Positions 37,442 through 49,022 of a DNA stretch of 64,000 nt are shown here, one piece after another. The DNA is from Deinococcus deserti VCD115 (lineage in GTDB: Bacteria; Deinococcota; Deinococci; Deinococcales; Deinococcaceae): contig NC_012526.1 in assembly GCF_000020685.1 (NCBI RefSeq), positions 1,962,001 through 2,026,000 on the forward strand, given 5' to 3'. Position 1 is the stretch's first letter. Each line of letters starts with the position of its first letter. The position numbers and the translations under genes were made by a program. Under the pieces are notes generated by a model, which was given only the letters and a program-made list of their open reading frames with translations, had not been told where the DNA came from and made no database searches.

Positions 37442-37463
37442 CATTGCCCATTCCTCTGCCCCC

Positions 37464-37469
37464 AAGGAG
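37464..37469 (+). promoter_or_regulatory. Shine-Dalgarno AAGGAG of cysS
   Basis: It is spaced 4 nt from ATG 37474, is located after the attenuator terminator, and decides this start over ATG 37444. Confidence 0.75.
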
Positions 37470-37473
37470 CGCC

Positions 37474-38949
<1,476 letters not shown>

Positions 38950-39075
38950 GAGACGGCACACCCCCAGACTTCTGACCTCGTGGAATGCGCCCTGCCGGGC
39001 GCGTTTTCATTTCAGGGCGCCGAAGAAGGTAATCCTGCATTCACGTGTGCCTCACGCGCGCCCCCGGAGGGCAGG

Positions 39076-39081
39076 TACACT
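39076..39081 (+). promoter_or_regulatory. -10 element TACACT of the DUF697 gene
   Basis: It lies 6 nt before ATG 39088. Confidence 0.45.
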
Positions 39082-39087
39082 CGCCTC

Positions 39088-39669
39088 ATGTTGCCGCCGC
39101 TGGTCAAGCAAGTGATGGATAACTTCAATTTCGACGTGGACCCGGAGCTCAGCCTGGAAGAAAATGTCGACGAGGTCATTAAAAGTGCTGCCCTGCTGTC
39201 GGGCGCCATTGCCGTCGAGCCGATTCCCTTTGCGGACATGCTGCTCATCACGCCGGTGCAGGCCAAGATGGTGCTGCACATCGGCAAGGTCTATGGCTTT
39301 GACGTGACGCCGGAGCGGGCCTCAGAGATTGCGCGTGAGCTTGGGGTGACCTTTGCCTACGGTCTGGCGGCGCGGCAGGTCATGCGTGGACTGGCCAAAA
39401 TGGCCCTGCCGGTCATTGGCGGCCTGATCACCGCCCCAGCCGTATACGGCTGGACTTTTGCGCTGGGCCGCATGGCGCAGAACTACTTTGAGCGCAGGCG
39501 TGAAGGGCTGCCGCCGGTCTCGCGCATGGAGCAGGTCAAGGTGATTCAGGAAGCCAAGAGCCAGAGCCGCCGGGCACTGCCCAATGCCCAGGACTTCAGC
39601 GATCTGGCCAGCGAACTGCGCCGCCGCGCCGACGAAAAAAGCCGCAGCAGCAACGACCAGTCGCGCTGA
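39088..39669 (+). CDS. DUF697 family membrane-associated protein, 193 aa
   Basis: The DUF697 (YcjF-like) pattern is seen in [20 protein letters not shown] and [17 protein letters not shown], a pair of hydrophobic helices with a small loop, then [13 protein letters not shown] and a third hydrophobic segment ([20 protein letters not shown]). The C-terminal tail is basic and polar. Family members are inner-membrane proteins of unknown function, often near GTPases; no GTPase is adjacent here. The start is set by TACACT 6 nt upstream. Confidence 0.75.
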   Translation: MLPPLVKQVMDNFNFDVDPELSLEENVDEVIKSAALLSGAIAVEPIPFADMLLITPVQAKMVLHIGKVYGFDVTPERASEIARELGVTFAYGLAARQVMRGLAKMALPVIGGLITAPAVYGWTFALGRMAQNYFERRREGLPPVSRMEQVKVIQEAKSQSRRALPNAQDFSDLASELRRRADEKSRSSNDQSR

Positions 39670-39735
39670 AGGTGCCGGAGCGCAGGGGCCACGCTGTCAT
39701 TACTTTGGCGGATGTGCCCGGCAGCCTCCCCGGCT

Positions 39736-39741
39736 TATGCT
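39736..39741 (+). promoter_or_regulatory. -10 element TATGCT of the 81-aa gene
   Basis: It lies 6 nt before ATG 39748; this is the main argument that the small ORF is a gene. Confidence 0.45.
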
Positions 39742-39747
39742 GCCGCC

Positions 39748-39993
39748 ATGAACGTCACCCGTCATTTCAGTGACACGCGGGCGAATACAGGCCGCGTGAG
39801 GTTTCTCCTGCAGTCTGGACGCGTGCGTCTGGTGGCGGAAGGCGAGAGCTGGCAGCACCACAGCACCCACGGTAGCCTTCAGGACGCCGCGACCTTCCTG
39901 GCCACCGTGCCGAGACTCGATCACCGGCTGTACGAGCAGGCTCTGGCCGACCTGGAGCAGGCCCTGCTGTTTGAACAGCACTACGCTGCGTAA
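39748..39993 (+). CDS. Small hypothetical protein, 81 aa
   Basis: No family is recognised. The first half is likely beta-hairpin (GRVRFLLQSGRVRLVAEGES) and the second half helical (LYEQALADLEQALLFEQHY). Support comes from the leaderless promoter upstream and a perfect terminator 9 nt after the stop. It is a soluble cytoplasmic protein by appearance. Confidence 0.65.
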   Translation: MNVTRHFSDTRANTGRVRFLLQSGRVRLVAEGESWQHHSTHGSLQDAATFLATVPRLDHRLYEQALADLEQALLFEQHYAA

Positions 39994-40002
39994 ACAAGAG
40001 CA

Positions 40003-40036
40003 AAGGACGGGCCATGGAGCCCGTCCTTCCTTTTTT
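40003..40036 (+). terminator. Terminator after the 81-aa gene
   Basis: A 10-bp stem (40003-40012 with 40019-40028) and a 6-nt loop are followed by CC then TTTTTT. It is a textbook rho-independent terminator. Confidence 0.85.
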
Positions 40037-40059
40037 ACCAGCAGCTTGTGGCCTGAAGC

Positions 40060-41238
<1,179 letters not shown>

Positions 41239-41340
41239 ACCGCCACGCTAGCACCCGCAGGGGGCGTAATTCGTCCCGGCATTCACCACCCCACGCCCCA
41301 CCGGCCATGGAACACGGCAGTCCACTGCGCCCGTGACGCG

Positions 41341-41346
41341 TATGAT
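41341..41346 (+). promoter_or_regulatory. -10 element TATGAT of gnd-zwf-opcA
   Basis: Five of six consensus bases match. The next ATG is 7 nt later at 41354 and opens a short upstream ORF rather than gnd itself. Confidence 0.5.
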
Positions 41347-41353
41347 GCCCGTT

Positions 41354-41404
41354 ATGAGTCGGGTGGACCCTGGAAGCGGTTCCACCCCAGGAGGTTCTCC
41401 ATGA
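41354..41404 (+). CDS. Leaderless 16-aa upstream ORF overlapping gnd
   Basis: The ORF reads [16 protein letters not shown] and its TGA (41402-41404) overlaps the gnd ATG. It starts 7 nt after TATGAT, the same spacing as bona fide leaderless genes nearby. Its own codons contain the gnd Shine-Dalgarno and a 7-bp stem (41361-41367 with 41381-41387). Confidence 0.45.
   Translation: MSRVDPGSGSTPGGSP
41389..41395 (+). promoter_or_regulatory. Shine-Dalgarno AGGAGGT of gnd
   Basis: It is spaced 5 nt from ATG 41401 and lies inside the upstream ORF just beyond a hairpin that could open when a ribosome passes. Confidence 0.7.
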
Positions 41405-42480
41405 AACTAGGCATGATCGGACTGGGCAAGATGGGTGGGAACATGGTATTGCGGCTGCTGGAAGGCGGGCATCAGGTGGTGGGGCACGACCGCAGTGAGG
41501 ACGCCCTGAACAACATCCGCCAGCACGGCGCAAGCGGCACCCAGGACATGAACGAGTTTATTGCTTCGCTGGGCGAGCCCGGCACCCGCTCCGTGTGGGT
41601 CATGGTGCCAGCCGGAGCCATCACCCAGGCGGTGCTTGACGACCTGGCCGCTCGCCTTGCCCCCGGCGACATCGTGATCGACGGCGGCAACAGCAACTTC
41701 AAGGACACTCAGCGCCGCGCCGAGGAACTCGGTGCACGCGGGCTGCACTTCGTGGATGTGGGCACTTCAGGCGGCATCTGGGGCCTCAAGGAAGGCTACG
41801 CGATGATGATCGGCGGTCCCGAGGAAGCTGTGGAGCGGCTGCGTCCTATCTTCGAGACCCTGGCACCCGCGCCGGACCGTGGGTGGGGCCGCATGGGGCC
41901 CAGCGGCTCGGGCCACTACGTCAAGATGGTTCACAACGGCATCGAGTACGGCATGATGCAGGCCTACGCCGAGGGCTTCGAGCTGATGCAGGCCCACAAG
42001 ACCTTCAACCTGGACATGGCCCAGATCGCCGAGCTGTGGCGCCACGGCAGCGTCGTCCGCTCCTGGCTGCTGGACCTAACCGCCGAGGCCCTGCAGAACA
42101 GCGCCGATTTCAATCAGCTGTCGGACTACGTGGCCGACAGTGGTGAGGGCCGCTGGACCATCATCGATTCGATCGAACTGGGCGTACCGACGCCAGTGAT
42201 CACGCTGGCCACCCAGATGCGCTTCCGCTCGCAGCAGGAAGTCAGCTACGCCGGGCAGATGCTCAGCGCCATGCGCCGAGCCTTCGGAGGCCACGCAGTC
42301 AAGGTGCTGGAGGCGACCAAGCAGGAGAGTCTGGTGCCGGAAGTTCACGCCGGACAAGACCCACGGGCAGCAGCGCCCGAGAACATCGCAGTGGCAGCCG
42401 CCACCGCCCCCAGCGAAGGCCAGAGTGCCGAGCAGCAGCTGGGTGAGAGCGGCCAGCAGCGGGTCAAGGGTGAGGAATGA
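41401..42480 (+). CDS. gnd: 6-phosphogluconate dehydrogenase (decarboxylating), 359 aa
   Basis: This is the shorter, homodimeric-type enzyme of the oxidative pentose phosphate pathway. The Rossmann motif GLGKMG is at residues 7-12, with VDVGTSGG and the catalytic [13 protein letters not shown] following. The first 310 residues are standard; the last 48 or so are Ala/Glu/Gln-rich and likely disordered, not part of the family core. The stop overlaps the zwf ATG by four bases. Together with zwf and opcA it makes NADPH and ribulose 5-phosphate, useful for nucleotide supply and oxidant defence. Confidence 0.93.
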   Translation: MKLGMIGLGKMGGNMVLRLLEGGHQVVGHDRSEDALNNIRQHGASGTQDMNEFIASLGEPGTRSVWVMVPAGAITQAVLDDLAARLAPGDIVIDGGNSNFKDTQRRAEELGARGLHFVDVGTSGGIWGLKEGYAMMIGGPEEAVERLRPIFETLAPAPDRGWGRMGPSGSGHYVKMVHNGIEYGMMQAYAEGFELMQAHKTFNLDMAQIAELWRHGSVVRSWLLDLTAEALQNSADFNQLSDYVADSGEGRWTIIDSIELGVPTPVITLATQMRFRSQQEVSYAGQMLSAMRRAFGGHAVKVLEATKQESLVPEVHAGQDPRAAAPENIAVAAATAPSEGQSAEQQLGESGQQRVKGEE

Positions 42481-44237
42481 CCACACCTAAAAAGCCGAAG
42501 GTCGGCGCCATCCGGACAGCTGAAAAGAAGGCAGGCACAGGCCGCGCAACCCCTGCGGCTGCCAGTGCAGGCAAAAAGAAAGCCGCGGCGCCCAAGGCAA
42601 CCAAGGGCGCTGCGCCCGCCAAGGCAGAAAGCACACCTGCCAAAACCGGCCGTGCCACCAAATCCCGGTCCCGCACGCGCGTGCCAGCAGCTGCCACGGA
42701 AGGTCAGAATCCTTTCCGCGCAGGCATGCGGCGCAACCGCGCACCCGAACCAACCACTCTGGTCATTTTCGGGGTAACCGGCGACCTTGCCAAACGCAAG
42801 CTGCTGCCAGCGGTCTTTGGGCTGTGGCAGGACGGATTGCTGGGTAGCGCTTTTAACATCGTGGGCGTGGGCCGCCAGGAAATGACCGACGAGGCCTTCA
42901 AGGACCTGGCCATAAAAGCCCTGGAGGAAAGCAAGGAGACCGACGCGATCCAGCCCGGCAGTCTGGAGAAGTTCCGTGAACTGCTGTACTACGAGTTCGG
43001 TGAATTCGCTCAGGATGACGTGTATGACCGGGTCCGGCTGGAACTTGACCGCGCCCAGGAGGCTCACGGCGGGCGAAAGAACGCACTGTTCTACCTTTCC
43101 ACCCCGCCCAGCCTGTTCGAGCCGATCAGCAACGGCCTGGGCCGTCTGGGGCTCTCTGAAGAGTCCGAGGGCTGGCGCCGCCTGGTGATCGAAAAACCCT
43201 TCGGGCATGACCTGGACAGCGCCCGCGAACTCAACGACACCATTCACCAGGTCTGGGACGAGTCGCAGGTCTACCGCATTGACCATTACCTGGGCAAGGA
43301 AACGGTGCAGAACCTGATGGCGATCCGCTTCGGAAACGCCATCTTCGAGCCGCTGTGGAACCGTGGGTACGTGGATCATGTGCAGATCACAGCCTCCGAG
43401 GACCTGGGCCTGGAAGGCCGCGCCGGCTACTACGAGGAAGCAGGAGTGGTCCGCGACATGCTGCAAAACCACCTGATGCAGCTGTTTGCCCTGACCGCCA
43501 TGGAGGCCCCGGCGGCCTTTGACGCCGACGCCATCCGAGACGAGAAGGTCAAGGTGCTGCGCGCAGTCAAGCCGATCCCCAGAGACCGGGTGGACAGTGT
43601 GGCGGTGCGGGGGCAATACGGTCCAGGCACCATGTACGGCGAAAAAGTCCCGGGCTACCGTCAGGAGCCCAACGTCAAGCAGGGCAGCCGCACGCCGACC
43701 TACGTGGCCGTGAAGCTGGAAGTGGACAACTGGCGCTGGCAGGGTGTGCCGTTTTTCCTGCGCACCGGCAAACGCCTGCCCAAAAAGGTCACGGAGATCG
43801 CGGTGGTGTTCAAGCGGCCCCCGCTGGGCATCTTTCCAGGCGGCCTGGAGCGCAACGTGCTGGCCTTCCGCATTCAGCCGGACGAGGGAGTCAGCCTCAA
43901 GTTCTCCAGCAAGACCCCGGGGCAGGAAATGGTGCTGCGCGAGGTTGTCATGGACTTCCGCTACGACGCCTTCGGCGCCCAGCTCGAAAGTCCCTACTCG
44001 CGCCTGCTGCTTGACGCCATGGTCGGCGACGCGACCCTCTTTCCCCGTGAGGACGAGGTGGACCATGCCTGGCAGATCGTCTCGGGGCTGCTGGAGTCCT
44101 GGGATACCCCTGCCGGCCAGAAGGGAGCCGGGGGCAAAGACAGCGCCCCCGATTTCCCGAACTACACCGCCGGCAGCTGGGGCCCTGACGAGGCCGACGA
44201 GCTGATCGGCACCGACCGCCGCTGGAGGCGCCTGTGA
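42477..44237 (+). CDS. zwf: Glucose-6-phosphate dehydrogenase with Lys/Ala-rich N-terminal tail, 586 aa
   Basis: Zwf oxidises glucose 6-phosphate to the lactone with NADP. The coenzyme motif [12 protein letters not shown] starts at residue 98 and the active-site motif RIDHYLGK is at 267-274 (D269, H270). About 90 residues before the Rossmann fold are extra: rich in Lys, Ala, Pro, Thr and Ser (for example [19 protein letters not shown]), like a histone H1 tail. The catalytic part is normal length. It is coupled to gnd by ATGA and followed by its assembly factor opcA after 13 nt. Confidence 0.94.
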   Translation: MTTPKKPKVGAIRTAEKKAGTGRATPAAASAGKKKAAAPKATKGAAPAKAESTPAKTGRATKSRSRTRVPAAATEGQNPFRAGMRRNRAPEPTTLVIFGVTGDLAKRKLLPAVFGLWQDGLLGSAFNIVGVGRQEMTDEAFKDLAIKALEESKETDAIQPGSLEKFRELLYYEFGEFAQDDVYDRVRLELDRAQEAHGGRKNALFYLSTPPSLFEPISNGLGRLGLSEESEGWRRLVIEKPFGHDLDSARELNDTIHQVWDESQVYRIDHYLGKETVQNLMAIRFGNAIFEPLWNRGYVDHVQITASEDLGLEGRAGYYEEAGVVRDMLQNHLMQLFALTAMEAPAAFDADAIRDEKVKVLRAVKPIPRDRVDSVAVRGQYGPGTMYGEKVPGYRQEPNVKQGSRTPTYVAVKLEVDNWRWQGVPFFLRTGKRLPKKVTEIAVVFKRPPLGIFPGGLERNVLAFRIQPDEGVSLKFSSKTPGQEMVLREVVMDFRYDAFGAQLESPYSRLLLDAMVGDATLFPREDEVDHAWQIVSGLLESWDTPAGQKGAGGKDSAPDFPNYTAGSWGPDEADELIGTDRRWRRL

Positions 44238-44250
44238 AGGGGGCACAGAC

Positions 44251-45201
44251 ATGACATACGCCACGGACCTGCGTCCGCTGGGCCCGGTAGACACCACCGT
44301 GCAGGGCGCCCAGAAGGCCCTTGACGAACTCTGGTCCCAGACCCAGGTAGAAACGCGCGCCTACACGGGCAACATCGTGGCCCTGACTGTCCGGCGTCAC
44401 CTGGAGCGCGTCGAGGAAGCTCTGGCTGGCCTGGAAGGCCGCTACGCCGGCCGGCAGATCATCGGCGTGATGGACGGCACCGACGACCTGCAGGTTCATG
44501 CCAGCCTCGTGCCGCAGAAAGGCGGCCTGTACGTGGAACGGCTGACCCTGAACGCCAACCCCGAGCAGTTGCAGGGTGCAATCCTGCCCCTGCTGCGCCC
44601 TGCAACCGTCAATCACGTCTGGTGGGGCGCAGACACGCAGCCAGCAGGCACACTGCTCTCGGAGCTGACCGAAATTGCCGATCAGGTGATTGCCGACAGC
44701 CTGTCGCTGGACATTCCTCCGGGCGGGCACTACGCGCTGGCCGACCTGGGCTGGAGCCGCAGCGCGGGCTGGCGTGAAGGTCTGGCGCAGGTGTTCGACA
44801 GTCCCGACGCCGCGCGGCGCCTTGCACAGGTTGACCGTCTGACAGTGTGGTACGCCGGACGCAAGGATCTGCCTGCGCGGTTGTTCGCCGGTTTCGTGGC
44901 CAGCATCCTGGGCTGGCCTGACCTGAGCGGGGTGACGTTCAAATCCGAGCGCTGCAAGCGTGAGCCCGGGGACCTGTGCGGCATCGAACTTGCCGGAGAC
45001 AGCGTGCGCTTCAGCCTGCGCGCCACCCAGGGGGACTCGGTACGTGTCGAGGCCCAGTGGGATGGAATTCACCGGACCAGCGACGTGAACGTTCCAGCCA
45101 TGACGCTGGCTGAGGGTCTGGCCCGCGTGATGGCCCGGCCAGAACGCGCCGAGGTGTTCGAGCGGGCCTGGACTCTGGCGCACGCCAGCCTGAGCACCTG
45201 A
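44251..45201 (+). CDS. opcA: OpcA, glucose-6-phosphate dehydrogenase assembly protein, 316 aa
   Basis: OpcA proteins promote assembly or redox activation of Zwf in cyanobacteria and actinobacteria. The family is recognised from TGNIVALT near residue 50, the glycosidase-like strand pattern, and [20 protein letters not shown] in the middle, then SDWL-like [19 protein letters not shown]. One cysteine-containing segment ([19 protein letters not shown]) may be redox-active; this is inference. It is last in the gnd-zwf-opcA operon and ends at a strong terminator. Confidence 0.87.
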   Translation: MTYATDLRPLGPVDTTVQGAQKALDELWSQTQVETRAYTGNIVALTVRRHLERVEEALAGLEGRYAGRQIIGVMDGTDDLQVHASLVPQKGGLYVERLTLNANPEQLQGAILPLLRPATVNHVWWGADTQPAGTLLSELTEIADQVIADSLSLDIPPGGHYALADLGWSRSAGWREGLAQVFDSPDAARRLAQVDRLTVWYAGRKDLPARLFAGFVASILGWPDLSGVTFKSERCKREPGDLCGIELAGDSVRFSLRATQGDSVRVEAQWDGIHRTSDVNVPAMTLAEGLARVMARPERAEVFERAWTLAHASLST

Positions 45202-45218
45202 CGGTAATCAAACCTTCA

Positions 45219-45258
45219 AAAGGAATCCGGCTGAGGTGAAGCTCAGCCGGATTCCTTT
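45219..45258. terminator. Bidirectional terminator between opcA and the amidase-like gene
   Basis: A 17-bp perfect stem (45219-45235 with 45242-45258) and 6-nt loop are followed by CTTTAAG on the plus strand and TGAAGG on the minus strand. The flanking A/T pairs give U-rich ends both ways. Confidence 0.8.
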
Positions 45259-45324
45259 CTTTAAGCCTGCCGTGCTCCTGCTCCCTGACCGGGCCGCGGC
45301 ACGGCCGGGCCATCACCCTGCAGC

Positions 45325-46065
45325 TTATGACGCAGATGAGCTGCGCACCTGAAGTCCCTCGGTGCTGATCAGGGCCGCGCCAGCCTCCAGCCACCGGGCA
45401 TAGCTCTCGTCTGCCTGTTCCAGCCCCAGACCCCAGGTCGCGTCGGTGATGACCGTGACAGGAATGCGTCGTTCCTGCGCCAACAGCCCTTCCACGGCCC
45501 CCTTGACACATACGTCACGTGCCACACCAACGACGTAGACCTCAATGGCGCCGCCCAGTTGCTCACGCAGCGCACGCACGAAAGCATCAGCTGCCGCATT
45601 GCCCTCGAACACACTGAAGCGGCTCTTTTGAACAAAGACAGGCCGCTGCTCGGCAACAGCCTGGCGCGCAATCTCACGGGCATCAGGTCCGGTGGCGTCA
45701 CGCTGCAGAATCAGCGGGTTCTCAGGGCGGATCTCGCTGATAATCTCCGCGCCCTCACGTTCCCGCGCGTCAGAGGAAAGCCCCATGCAGTGCGGTGGAT
45801 AGGTTCCCCGGGCTGCGTCCGGAGCCATGGGGTCAATTTCAGCGTCACCGATGTGATGCCAGTCACCGGTGTACACCAGCGCGTCACAGTGCGCGCGCAT
45901 CCACTCTGTCGCCCGGATCAGGGCCGGAACAATCTGAACGGCGCCCGGATCCTGACCGCCATCAAACAGGTTATGCACATACAGGCGCCCGCCCTGATCC
46001 GCTGGGCGCATGAAATCGTTCTGGACATCGACAATCCAGCCGACGCGTTGAAGGGACAGGTTCAT
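45325..46065 (-). CDS. Isochorismatase-like hydrolase, probable nicotinamidase, 246 aa
   Basis: The catalytic triad of cysteine hydrolases is present: D13 (VDVQNDFM), K147 (VQKSRFSVF) and C186 (VARDVCVKG). The metal-binding Asp/His pattern in TGDWHHIGDAEI is like nicotinamidase/pyrazinamidase. The protein is longer than typical PncA by about 40 residues. ATG 46065 is preferred because GACAAT lies 6 nt upstream; GTG 46068 is possible. It is monocistronic and converges with opcA. Confidence 0.8.
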   Translation of the reverse strand: MNLSLQRVGWIVDVQNDFMRPADQGGRLYVHNLFDGGQDPGAVQIVPALIRATEWMRAHCDALVYTGDWHHIGDAEIDPMAPDAARGTYPPHCMGLSSDAREREGAEIISEIRPENPLILQRDATGPDAREIARQAVAEQRPVFVQKSRFSVFEGNAAADAFVRALREQLGGAIEVYVVGVARDVCVKGAVEGLLAQERRIPVTVITDATWGLGLEQADESYARWLEAGAALISTEGLQVRSSSAS

Positions 46066-46383
46066 CACTCAATTGTCCACCTTTCGAGCCAGGATGGCAC
46101 GGGTCATTCAGCGTCAGCACGGGCGGCCAGGCTGAATCGGGCGCCGAGATGAGTGCGACAAACCGATGCAAGCCCGACAACACACTGAGCAGCTCAGGAA
46201 CCTGACCTGACTCCTGCATGTGTGTCTTGAACCTCCATAAGCGATGGCCCGGAAGTCCCTCTGTCAGCACCCAGCCGAGCTCAATCAATGTGTCTGTACG
46301 TAGCACACCATCACCTGCTACGAAATGGCAATTCCGCCACGTTCTGCAGTAGTCCGCCCCTATAGTTCGCGCCGGAGGACAGT
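46066..46383. other. Gene-poor gap with a possible minus-strand ORF remnant
   Basis: This 318-bp stretch holds the leftward promoter of the nicotinamidase-like gene and, at its right end, TATAGT (46361-46366) and GGAGG (46374-46378) for the next gene. On the minus strand, from about 46312 (a GTG) into the nicotinamidase-like gene, there is an open frame with protein-like composition (LRTDTLIELGWVLTEGLPGH). It overlaps a confirmed gene start by about 95 bp. I regard it as a possible remnant, not a gene. Confidence 0.3.
46361..46378 (+). promoter_or_regulatory. -10 TATAGT and Shine-Dalgarno GGAGG of the secreted protein gene
   Basis: Unlike its neighbours this gene has a leader of about 10 nt with a clear ribosome site, 5 nt before ATG 46384. 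Confidence 0.5.
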
Positions 46384-47709
46384 ATGAAACGATCAACCAT
46401 CACTCTTTTTCTCATTACAGTGGCGAGTTCCCAGGCGACCGGTACGCAGGCGCAGAAGCTCTCGCCGCTGTATGACCAGTACATCCAAGCAGCAGCTCAG
46501 GTCCAGACCCGTGAACGAGCTCATGAGGATCTGAGGTTGCTCACCAGAAGCCTTGGACGGTCCTACAACAAGGCTGAAACAGCCAGCAAGGCCTACGTGT
46601 GTGCCATCTATCTGGAGGCATATCTGAAAGTACACCCAACACTGGCCAAAGCTGATGCAGGGATGTCGGACTTCGATGGTACCTATCAGGAACTTCAGGA
46701 GGACTGCGAGACCTGGTGGCATGAAACGTCGACTGATCTCGCTGACGAGAGCAACGCCGCACGGTATATGGCTGACATCAGCATCAGCGACCTGATCATT
46801 GAAGGTGGCAGCAAGCAAAAACTGGCCGAGCAGACACGGCAGGTCAGCATGGGCCACCTTGGGTGGCCTATGCTGGCGTCCACTATTCAGCTTGAACTGC
46901 TGCTTACCCGTTACCCGTCCTACCGGAATCAGCGCCTTGAACTGGGGTCTACCCCAATCGGCACCGGTGCCCGGGTCCTTGCCGATTCGCAGGCGGCGCT
47001 ACAAACCAGCATGGCAGGGTTTGCTAGAGGCGCGCAGCAGCGCAGGGATACAGCCGCTGCCGAGGCTGACAAAGATACGATGTCTATTGTCAATCGAGTC
47101 CTCAACGCTTACACGGAAATGCTCACTGAATACGCACGTGCCGAGTCCCTACTCAAGCAAAAGCAGTTCAAGGAAGCCGGAGACAGCTTCTATGCCGTCG
47201 GGAACAGCCCGTATACCTCACACCTGGGTGAACAGAGCAAACTTCTGGAAAAGAAGATCAGGAAACAGGTGGCTGTAGGAGGTAAAACCATGTCATTTGA
47301 CGAGTTGGTCAATGTGACCTTCGCTCTGGCACAAAACGCCAAAGCCAGGGGTGCAGATACACGCGACATGGAAAATAAGGAGTTGGCACAGCTGCGCGCA
47401 GCCTGGCGCCAGGCTGCCACCAGCAGCCTGAAAGGGGACAAGCTGAAGGTGTACCAGCAGGTAGGCCGGCCTGATTCAGTGATCCCCCAATACCAGCTGA
47501 GCAACTCCAGAATCAAGGAATCAGTCGCGAAAATGGTAAGTGCCAGCGCCTGGCATCACTACAGCTGGCAGACCCGGTCTCCGCAGTCCTTCTCATGTTC
47601 CGTGACTTACTTTTTCAATGGCAATAAACTGACAGGAGCACGGATCACAGCAGACCCGGCGTATATCGACTTTACGAGGGACTGCCAGAACCGGTACCAA
47701 CTGAAATAA
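46384..47709 (+). CDS. Secreted protein of unknown function, A+T-richer than neighbours, 441 aa
   Basis: A signal peptide (MKRSTITLFLITVASSQATG, cleavage near residue 23) is followed by an all-helical body of about 300 residues and a C-terminal part with three Cys in pairs (SFSCSVTYFF and FTRDCQNRYQLK). No family is recognised. G+C is close to 53% by eye against about 66% around it, and codon use is less biased, which suggests recent transfer or relaxed selection. No mobile element borders it. It could be a cell-surface or periplasmic factor. Confidence 0.7.
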   Translation: MKRSTITLFLITVASSQATGTQAQKLSPLYDQYIQAAAQVQTRERAHEDLRLLTRSLGRSYNKAETASKAYVCAIYLEAYLKVHPTLAKADAGMSDFDGTYQELQEDCETWWHETSTDLADESNAARYMADISISDLIIEGGSKQKLAEQTRQVSMGHLGWPMLASTIQLELLLTRYPSYRNQRLELGSTPIGTGARVLADSQAALQTSMAGFARGAQQRRDTAAAEADKDTMSIVNRVLNAYTEMLTEYARAESLLKQKQFKEAGDSFYAVGNSPYTSHLGEQSKLLEKKIRKQVAVGGKTMSFDELVNVTFALAQNAKARGADTRDMENKELAQLRAAWRQAATSSLKGDKLKVYQQVGRPDSVIPQYQLSNSRIKESVAKMVSASAWHHYSWQTRSPQSFSCSVTYFFNGNKLTGARITADPAYIDFTRDCQNRYQLK

Positions 47710-47807
47710 GGCGGCTTCGTCCGCTCCAGCATCCCGGACAGGTTGCCTCCATGGCGACCTGTCTTCGCTTGTGGTCTGTGTTGCAGCCAACTCCTGCGGA
47801 GGCGCGC

Positions 47808-47813
47808 CATACT
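47808..47813 (+). promoter_or_regulatory. -10 element CATACT of queG
   Basis: It lies 7 nt before ATG 47821, which agrees with the family start rather than the longer open frame from 47743. Confidence 0.45.
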
Positions 47814-47820
47814 GCCCCGC

Positions 47821-48963
47821 ATGAACGCCCACGAACTGCTGCCGGACCTGGCCATTGCGCTGGGTGCAGATGCAGTGGGCTGGGCGCCGGCGCAGGTGCC
47901 CGCTGCGGCAGCCCAGGAATATGCCGGCTGGCTGGACGCGGGGCGGCACGCGGGCATGAGCTACCTGGAACGCCAATTGCCTGCCCGCATGGACCCTACG
48001 AGCCGGCTTCCGGGCGCCGCAAGTGTGCTGGTGCTGGGTGTGTCTCACGCCTTCGAGGAGCCGGCAGCGCCAGCGGGGGGTATCCGGGTAGGGCGCGTGG
48101 CGCGCTATGCCTGGACCCCCGATTACCACGATCAGTTGCAGCCGGTGCTGACCCGTCTGGAAGCGGAAGCGGCGAAGCTGGGGGTGCGGGCCAAGGGATA
48201 CGTGGACCATGGACCGGTCATGGAACGGCTCTTTGCTTCAGAAGCGTTTCTGGGCTGGCGGGGCAAGTCCGGCATGAATATCAGCACCCGCCTGGGGGCC
48301 TTCGTCACCCTCGCCGTAGTGCTGACCGACCTGCCCTTTGAGGCCGAGGCACAAGCACACCCGGACCGCTGCGGACGATGCACGCGCTGTGTGCTGGCGT
48401 GTCCTACCGCCGCTATTGGTCCGGACCGGGCCATCGACGCGCGGCGGTGCGTGTCCTACCTGACCATTGAACACCGTGGGCCCCTGCCGCCCGAACACCG
48501 CACCGGCGTGGGCGACTGGCTGTTTGGCTGCGATGTGTGCAGTGAAGTCTGCCCATGGTCCGCAAAGGCTGGACCCCTGGCAAAGCTGCTGCAGCCACAC
48601 GCAGACCTGGCACACCCGGACCTGAGTGCCTTTTTTGGTGTCAGCGAGCGAAGCTTCGAGCGGCAGTTCGCAGGCACAGCTTTTCTGCGTCCACGCCGCA
48701 AGGGAATGGCCCGCAATGCCCTGACGGTGCTGGGGAACACCCGTGACCCGCGCGGTTGGCCGCTGCTGCTGCTGGCCCGCGAGGACCCGGCCTGGGAGGT
48801 GCGGGAAGCCGCGGCCTGGGCGCTTGGTCAGTGGGATGAGACCGCTCACGCCTCGGTGCTGCTGGCCGATCCGCATGAAGCGGTTCGGGTGTCCGCTCAG
48901 CGCGCCCTGGGCGAAACAGATCCCGGGCCCGGTCAGCTTCAGCACCCAGCCGTACATCTGTGA
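47821..48963 (+). CDS. queG: Epoxyqueuosine reductase, 380 aa
   Basis: QueG reduces epoxyqueuosine to queuosine in tRNA using cobalamin and two iron-sulfur clusters. The catalytic Asp is D129 (YVDHGPVMER). The first cluster motif is C184-x2-C187-x2-C190-x3-C194 followed by P; the second is GCDVCSEVCPW. A C-terminal HEAT-like repeat (about 310-375) is present as usual. With trhO near 8 kb it is the second wobble-position tRNA modification gene in the window. It is followed by the glutaminyl cyclase gene after 59 nt. Confidence 0.93.
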   Translation: MNAHELLPDLAIALGADAVGWAPAQVPAAAAQEYAGWLDAGRHAGMSYLERQLPARMDPTSRLPGAASVLVLGVSHAFEEPAAPAGGIRVGRVARYAWTPDYHDQLQPVLTRLEAEAAKLGVRAKGYVDHGPVMERLFASEAFLGWRGKSGMNISTRLGAFVTLAVVLTDLPFEAEAQAHPDRCGRCTRCVLACPTAAIGPDRAIDARRCVSYLTIEHRGPLPPEHRTGVGDWLFGCDVCSEVCPWSAKAGPLAKLLQPHADLAHPDLSAFFGVSERSFERQFAGTAFLRPRRKGMARNALTVLGNTRDPRGWPLLLLAREDPAWEVREAAAWALGQWDETAHASVLLADPHEAVRVSAQRALGETDPGPGQLQHPAVHL

Positions 48964-49022
48964 AGCCTGAATGGACTTTCAGGGACCCGGCCTCACCTGG
49001 CACTCGCTACCATAGGACTCAC

